From Nocardia takedensis NBRC 100417 (GTDB lineage: Bacteria > Actinomycetota > Actinomycetes > Mycobacteriales > Mycobacteriaceae), in NCBI RefSeq assembly GCF_000308695.1, contig NZ_BAGG01000123.1:1-64000 (forward strand): a stretch of DNA of 64,000 nt. Direction: 5' to 3'. This document shows, in pieces, positions 60,956 through 64,000 of this stretch; the stretch's first letter is position 1, and each line of letters opens with the position of its first letter. The notes under the pieces were generated by a model. That model did not search any database and was not told the origin of the DNA. It saw only the letters and a program-made list of their open reading frames with translations. Position numbers and translations under genes: made by a program.

Positions 60956-62236
60956 TCAGAACACTCCGTGGCGCGGCGGTGCTTCGCCGTGCAGCAGTGC
61001 CCGGCCGATGTGCTGGTACTTCCAGCGGACCGGATCGTGCAACGTGTGGGTGCGCGCGTTGCGCCAGAAGTGGTGCAGGTTGGTCGCGTTCGCGGCGCTG
61101 CGCGTCCCGCCGACCTCGAACAGCGCGGACGACACCTCGTTGGCGGCCCGATCCGCCAGTACTTTCGCGGCCGCGACCGCGACCGAGGCCGCCGCACCCG
61201 GGTCCTCGCCGGTGTCCGCGAGAGCCGCGGACGCGACTCCCGTCGAGTCGATGTCGCGCGGATCTGGCGGCGGGTTCGTGGCCTGCACCGCCGCGTCGAC
61301 GGCGGCCCCCGCCACGACCAGCGCCGCGTCGGCCGCCGTGACCTGCACCGACAGTTCGCCGAAGCGCTGGATCACCAGGGGGTCGTCGATCGCGCGGTCC
61401 ACGCCCGCCTCGAACCACGGCCGACTGGAGTGCCGGACGAAATCCACGGCGGCGGTGAGCGCGCCGCGGGCGATGCCGGTGTCGATCGCGGCGTGCAGGA
61501 GTTGGGCGTAGGCGCCGTAACCGGTGGGGGCGTTCACGGCGGCGGCACGCGGGATCAGCTGATCCCGGTCGACCGAGACGCTGTCGAAGGTGACCGTTCC
61601 GCTGCCGGTGGTGCGCTGTCCCATACCGTCCCAATCATCCACGATCCGCACACCGGGCGCATCGGCCGGCAGGAACAGGACGTATTCGCCCGCGTCCAGT
61701 CCGGACGTGCCGTCCGGGTCGTCGAGGCGGGTCAGGACGGCCAGGATCTGCGCGAACAGCGAGCCCGTGCAGTAGTACTTGGCTCCTTGCAGAAGGAAGC
61801 CGGAGCCGTCGGGCCGCACGGTGGTGGCGATGTCGGTGACGGTCGCGCCGCCGCGCTCGGACTGCGCGTTGGCGATCCGCGCGCCGTCGAGAACCTGCCC
61901 GAACCAGCGGGCGCGCTGTTCCTCGGTCCCCGCGAGCCGCAGCAGGTTCAGGTAGACGAAATGGCTGTGCGGGATCTGGGCGATGTTCGGATCGGCGGCG
62001 GCGAGGACCCAAGCCACTTCGGCGACCAGCGACGGCGGCAGGTCCGCCCCGCCGTGCGCGGCGGGGACGGTGATCGCGAGCAGGCCGCTGGCCGCCAAGC
62101 GGTCCACCTCGTGGTGCGGCAGGATCCGGTCGCGGTCGCGGTCGGCCGCGCCCTCCGCGAACTCGGCCGCGAGTTCGTGCGCGAGGCCCAAGGCGTGGGC
62201 GGCCGACTCGACGCGGTCGGCGGCGACCGCGGTCAT
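60956..62236 (-). CDS. SfnC/DszC-like flavin-dependent monooxygenase (acyl-CoA dehydrogenase fold)
   Basis: 426 residues from ATG 62236, whose first base is the last base of the upstream stop (TGATG). Acyl-CoA-dehydrogenase fold without CoA context: AITVPAAHGGADLPPSLVAE, NAQSERGGATVTDIATTVRP, LLQGAKYYCTGSLFAQILAV and the C-terminal LHDPVRWKYQHIGRALLHGE. This pattern belongs to sulfur-acquisition oxidoreductases (SfnB/SfnC) and DszC. It probably oxidises an organosulfur compound with reduced flavin. Confidence 0.82.
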   Translation of the reverse strand: MTAVAADRVESAAHALGLAHELAAEFAEGAADRDRDRILPHHEVDRLAASGLLAITVPAAHGGADLPPSLVAEVAWVLAAADPNIAQIPHSHFVYLNLLRLAGTEEQRARWFGQVLDGARIANAQSERGGATVTDIATTVRPDGSGFLLQGAKYYCTGSLFAQILAVLTRLDDPDGTSGLDAGEYVLFLPADAPGVRIVDDWDGMGQRTTGSGTVTFDSVSVDRDQLIPRAAAVNAPTGYGAYAQLLHAAIDTGIARGALTAAVDFVRHSSRPWFEAGVDRAIDDPLVIQRFGELSVQVTAADAALVVAGAAVDAAVQATNPPPDPRDIDSTGVASAALADTGEDPGAAASVAVAAAKVLADRAANEVSSALFEVGGTRSAANATNLHHFWRNARTHTLHDPVRWKYQHIGRALLHGEAPPRHGVF

Positions 62237-63351
62237 CACGACACCGCCGCGGCGGGCGCTCTGGCGGCCTCGAGTTCCCGGACCAGGGGAAGCACCTTCG
62301 CCCCGAAGTATTCGATCTCCTCCTGGAAGTGCAGGAATCCGCCGAGGATCAGATCGACGCCGAGCTGTTTGTAGGCGACGATGCGTTCGGCGATCTGCTC
62401 CGGAGTGCCGATCAACTGGGTGCGGAATCCGTCGTTGTATTGGACGAGATCCTCGAAGGTGGAATCGGCCCACATGCCTTTGCGATCCCCGGTCGAGGCG
62501 CCCGCCTGCTGCACGGCGTCGCGGAAGCCTTCCACCGCGGGCTTGTTGGCCTTCTCGATGATCTCGCGCAAGGTGTCGCGCGCTTCGCGTTCGGTGTCGC
62601 GGGCGATGATGAAGCCGTTGAGCCCGAATTTGACCTCGCGGTCGTGGGCGCGGGCGACTTCGCGCAGGTCGTCGAGCTGTTCGGTGACGCCGTCGAAATC
62701 CTTGCCGTTGGAGAAGTACCAGTCGGCGTGGCGGCCGCCGTTGCGGCGCGCGGCCGAGGAGTTGCCGCCCTGGAACAGCTCGGGATTGGGCCGTTCGGGG
62801 GTGTTCAACGGTTTCGGCTTCAACGTGAAATCGCGGATGCGGTAGAAATCGCCGCCGTAGTCGACGTTGTCCTCGGTCCAGATCTTGCGGATGACCTCGA
62901 GGAATTCGGCGCTGCGGCGGTAGCGCTCGTCGTGTTCGAGCCACGGTTCCCCCAGCGCCTGGAATTCGCCGGCGAACCACCCGGAGACCACGTTGATGGC
63001 GAATCGCCCGTTGGACAGGTGGTCGGCGGTCGCGCCGAATTTGGCCAGCACCGCGGGATGCCACAGACCGGGATGGATCGCGGCGATGACCTTCAACCGT
63101 TCGGTCGCGCCGAGCAGCGCGAGACTGAACGAGGTCGATTCGTGCTGGAACTCCGCGCCGTAGGAGGCGGTGTAGCGGACCTGGGACAGCGCGTAGTCGA
63201 AACCGTTGCGTTCGGCGGTCTGCGCCAGTTTCTTGTTGTACTCGAAATCCCAGCTCGTGCGCTGTTCGATCTCGCTGGTGACCAGCCCGCCGCTGACATT
63301 GGGCACCCAGTAGGCGAAACGGATCTGCTCGGCGATCTGCTCGGTTGTCAT
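62236..63351 (-). CDS. sfnG: Dimethylsulfone monooxygenase SfnG-like (FMNH2-dependent)
   Basis: 371 residues from ATG 63351 (GGAG five bases upstream). Bacterial-luciferase-like fold. The N-terminal signature FAYWVPNVSGGLVTSEIEQR and GAEFQHESTSFSLALLGATE, INVVSGWFAGEFQALGEPWL and ELFQGGNSS match SfnG, which converts dimethylsulfone to methanesulfinate with FMNH2. It heads a four-gene, tightly overlapping operon with two flavin reductases and a SfnC-like protein, consistent with sulfur scavenging. No sulfate-starvation site is recognised in the 190 bases upstream. Confidence 0.87.
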   Translation of the reverse strand: MTTEQIAEQIRFAYWVPNVSGGLVTSEIEQRTSWDFEYNKKLAQTAERNGFDYALSQVRYTASYGAEFQHESTSFSLALLGATERLKVIAAIHPGLWHPAVLAKFGATADHLSNGRFAINVVSGWFAGEFQALGEPWLEHDERYRRSAEFLEVIRKIWTEDNVDYGGDFYRIRDFTLKPKPLNTPERPNPELFQGGNSSAARRNGGRHADWYFSNGKDFDGVTEQLDDLREVARAHDREVKFGLNGFIIARDTEREARDTLREIIEKANKPAVEGFRDAVQQAGASTGDRKGMWADSTFEDLVQYNDGFRTQLIGTPEQIAERIVAYKQLGVDLILGGFLHFQEEIEYFGAKVLPLVRELEAARAPAAAVS

Positions 63352-63556
63352 ATCAACTCCAGGGTCCGGAATGCTGCCGGGGCTGCACTCCACTTCAGCA
63401 CCGGGACCGGATCGGCAGGAGGTTTTGAATCCGCGCGATCCGATCCCGGCGTGTTCTGTGCGTCTGTGAACGGGACGGCGGCAGGCCCACCTGTCGTGAC
63501 GGCCGGATCGGCCGGTTGCCACGAACCGGTCGGCTCATCGACCGAGGGCCTGCGCG

Positions 63557-64000
63557 CTATCCCGCCGAGGTGCGGGTCAGCTCGCCGGCGTACTCGGACC
63601 GGGCGAACCGGCCCGCCGGCTGGAACCGCGCGAGCACGTCGGCGGCCGGTTCGCCCAGGACCCCGGCGATGTTGTGGTCGGCGCGCTGCGGTGCGCGAAG
63701 ACCTCCGGACCGAAACCGAGCCCCTTGACGGTGACGGTCAGCAGCGACCGCTGCGGCGCGTCGTACACGGTGCGGGCGTCGTCGACGGGGAACAGGTCCG
63801 ACAGTCCGCCGCGACCGGTCGCCACGAGCGTCAGGTCGTGCTCGGCGGCGATCGTGTCGAGGAGTTCGAGAGTCACCGGGCCGACGACGAATTCGCCGCC
63901 GCGCTCGCGGAAAGCGGTGAGCCGTTCATCGGCCTTGAGCCTGGTGTCGACGGCGACACCCACGTAACCGTCGAAAGTGCCGTCGAAACCGATCAATTCG
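63557..64000 (-). pseudogene. Styrene/indole-monooxygenase-like flavoprotein, partial and probably frameshifted
   Basis: The gene enters from beyond the right edge. The visible frame (63577 upward) resembles StyA-type proteins: VAVDTRLKADERLTAFRERG, LELLDTIAAEHDLTLVATGR and GGLSDLFP...YDAPQRSLLTV. After FAHRS the frame turns Thr/Ser/Pro-rich and ends at 63577. A neighbouring frame there reads well (ADHNIAGVLGEPAADVLARF) to a TAG at 63557. Even joined, the product lacks the C-terminal half of a ~400-residue family member. Either a decayed gene or one or more sequence errors. Confidence 0.55.

Noticed and set aside
60890..62374. 494-codon plus-strand frame
   Set aside because: Antisense of the SfnC-like and flavoprotein genes; Arg/Gly/Val-rich without motifs.

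Overview
The window reads as chromosomal DNA from a high-GC mycolic-acid actinobacterium, most likely a Nocardia. Three things support this. Codon usage is strongly G/C in third positions. Many products resemble proteins I know from Nocardia and Mycobacterium. The gene content recalls the M. tuberculosis Rv0321-Rv0341 neighbourhood from memory: dcd, a UDP-glucose dehydrogenase, an aspC/alaA aminotransferase, an Rv0338c-like iron-sulfur reductase, an IniR-like LuxR protein and an IniB-like protein. The species was not tested by any search.

Region by region. 1-7.5 kb is an ini-type cell-envelope stress locus: an IniB-like Ala/Gly-rich repeat protein (cut by the left edge, with an apparent frameshift), and divergently two membrane-anchored Hsp70-like proteins around an ATPase-LuxR regulator. 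7.6-16.1 kb holds two tandem secreted S1 proteases, an NRDE-family protein, a secreted hypothetical protein and the large membrane heterodisulfide-reductase-like protein with a repetitive tail. 16.3-17.4 kb is a lower-GC toxin-antitoxin pair. 18-25.5 kb carries two coupled acyl-CoA dehydrogenases under a palindromic operator, a DUF218 protein, UDP-glucose dehydrogenase, a third Hsp70-like protein and a YibE/F membrane protein. 25.9-31.7 kb carries alaA, a 23-bp minisatellite, an XRE/TPR regulator with a divergent partner, dcd, an SDR and a PAP2 phosphatase.

31.7-34.3 kb is a stretch of small genes and gene remnants. It is followed by a 2145-residue Rhs/YD-repeat wall protein with a probable C-terminal toxin (34.3-40.7 kb). 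41.1-46.8 kb is a compact six-gene operon without recognised function: a vWA/OmpA-like lipoprotein, two helical proteins, a membrane protein, a sigma-like protein and an unknown. It is the best candidate here for an undescribed envelope system. A predicted exported haloalkane dehalogenase translationally coupled to an ECF sigma factor follows, then a two-domain RNase H protein.

50.25-52.66 kb is a complete IS21-family element with 48-bp terminal inverted repeats and a GTAC target duplication. 52.8-56.5 kb is a lower-GC type II restriction island (GIY-YIG nuclease, C5 methyltransferase, long Vsr) bracketed by a decayed and an intact tRNA-Gly(CCC). 56.8-64 kb holds an O-methyltransferase pair, a DUF1877 protein, a decayed 42-bp repeat, a thioesterase and a sulfone/sulfonate-type sulfur-scavenging operon (SfnG-like monooxygenase, SfnC/DszC-like flavoprotein, two flavin reductases). 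A broken styrene-monooxygenase-like gene lies at the right edge.
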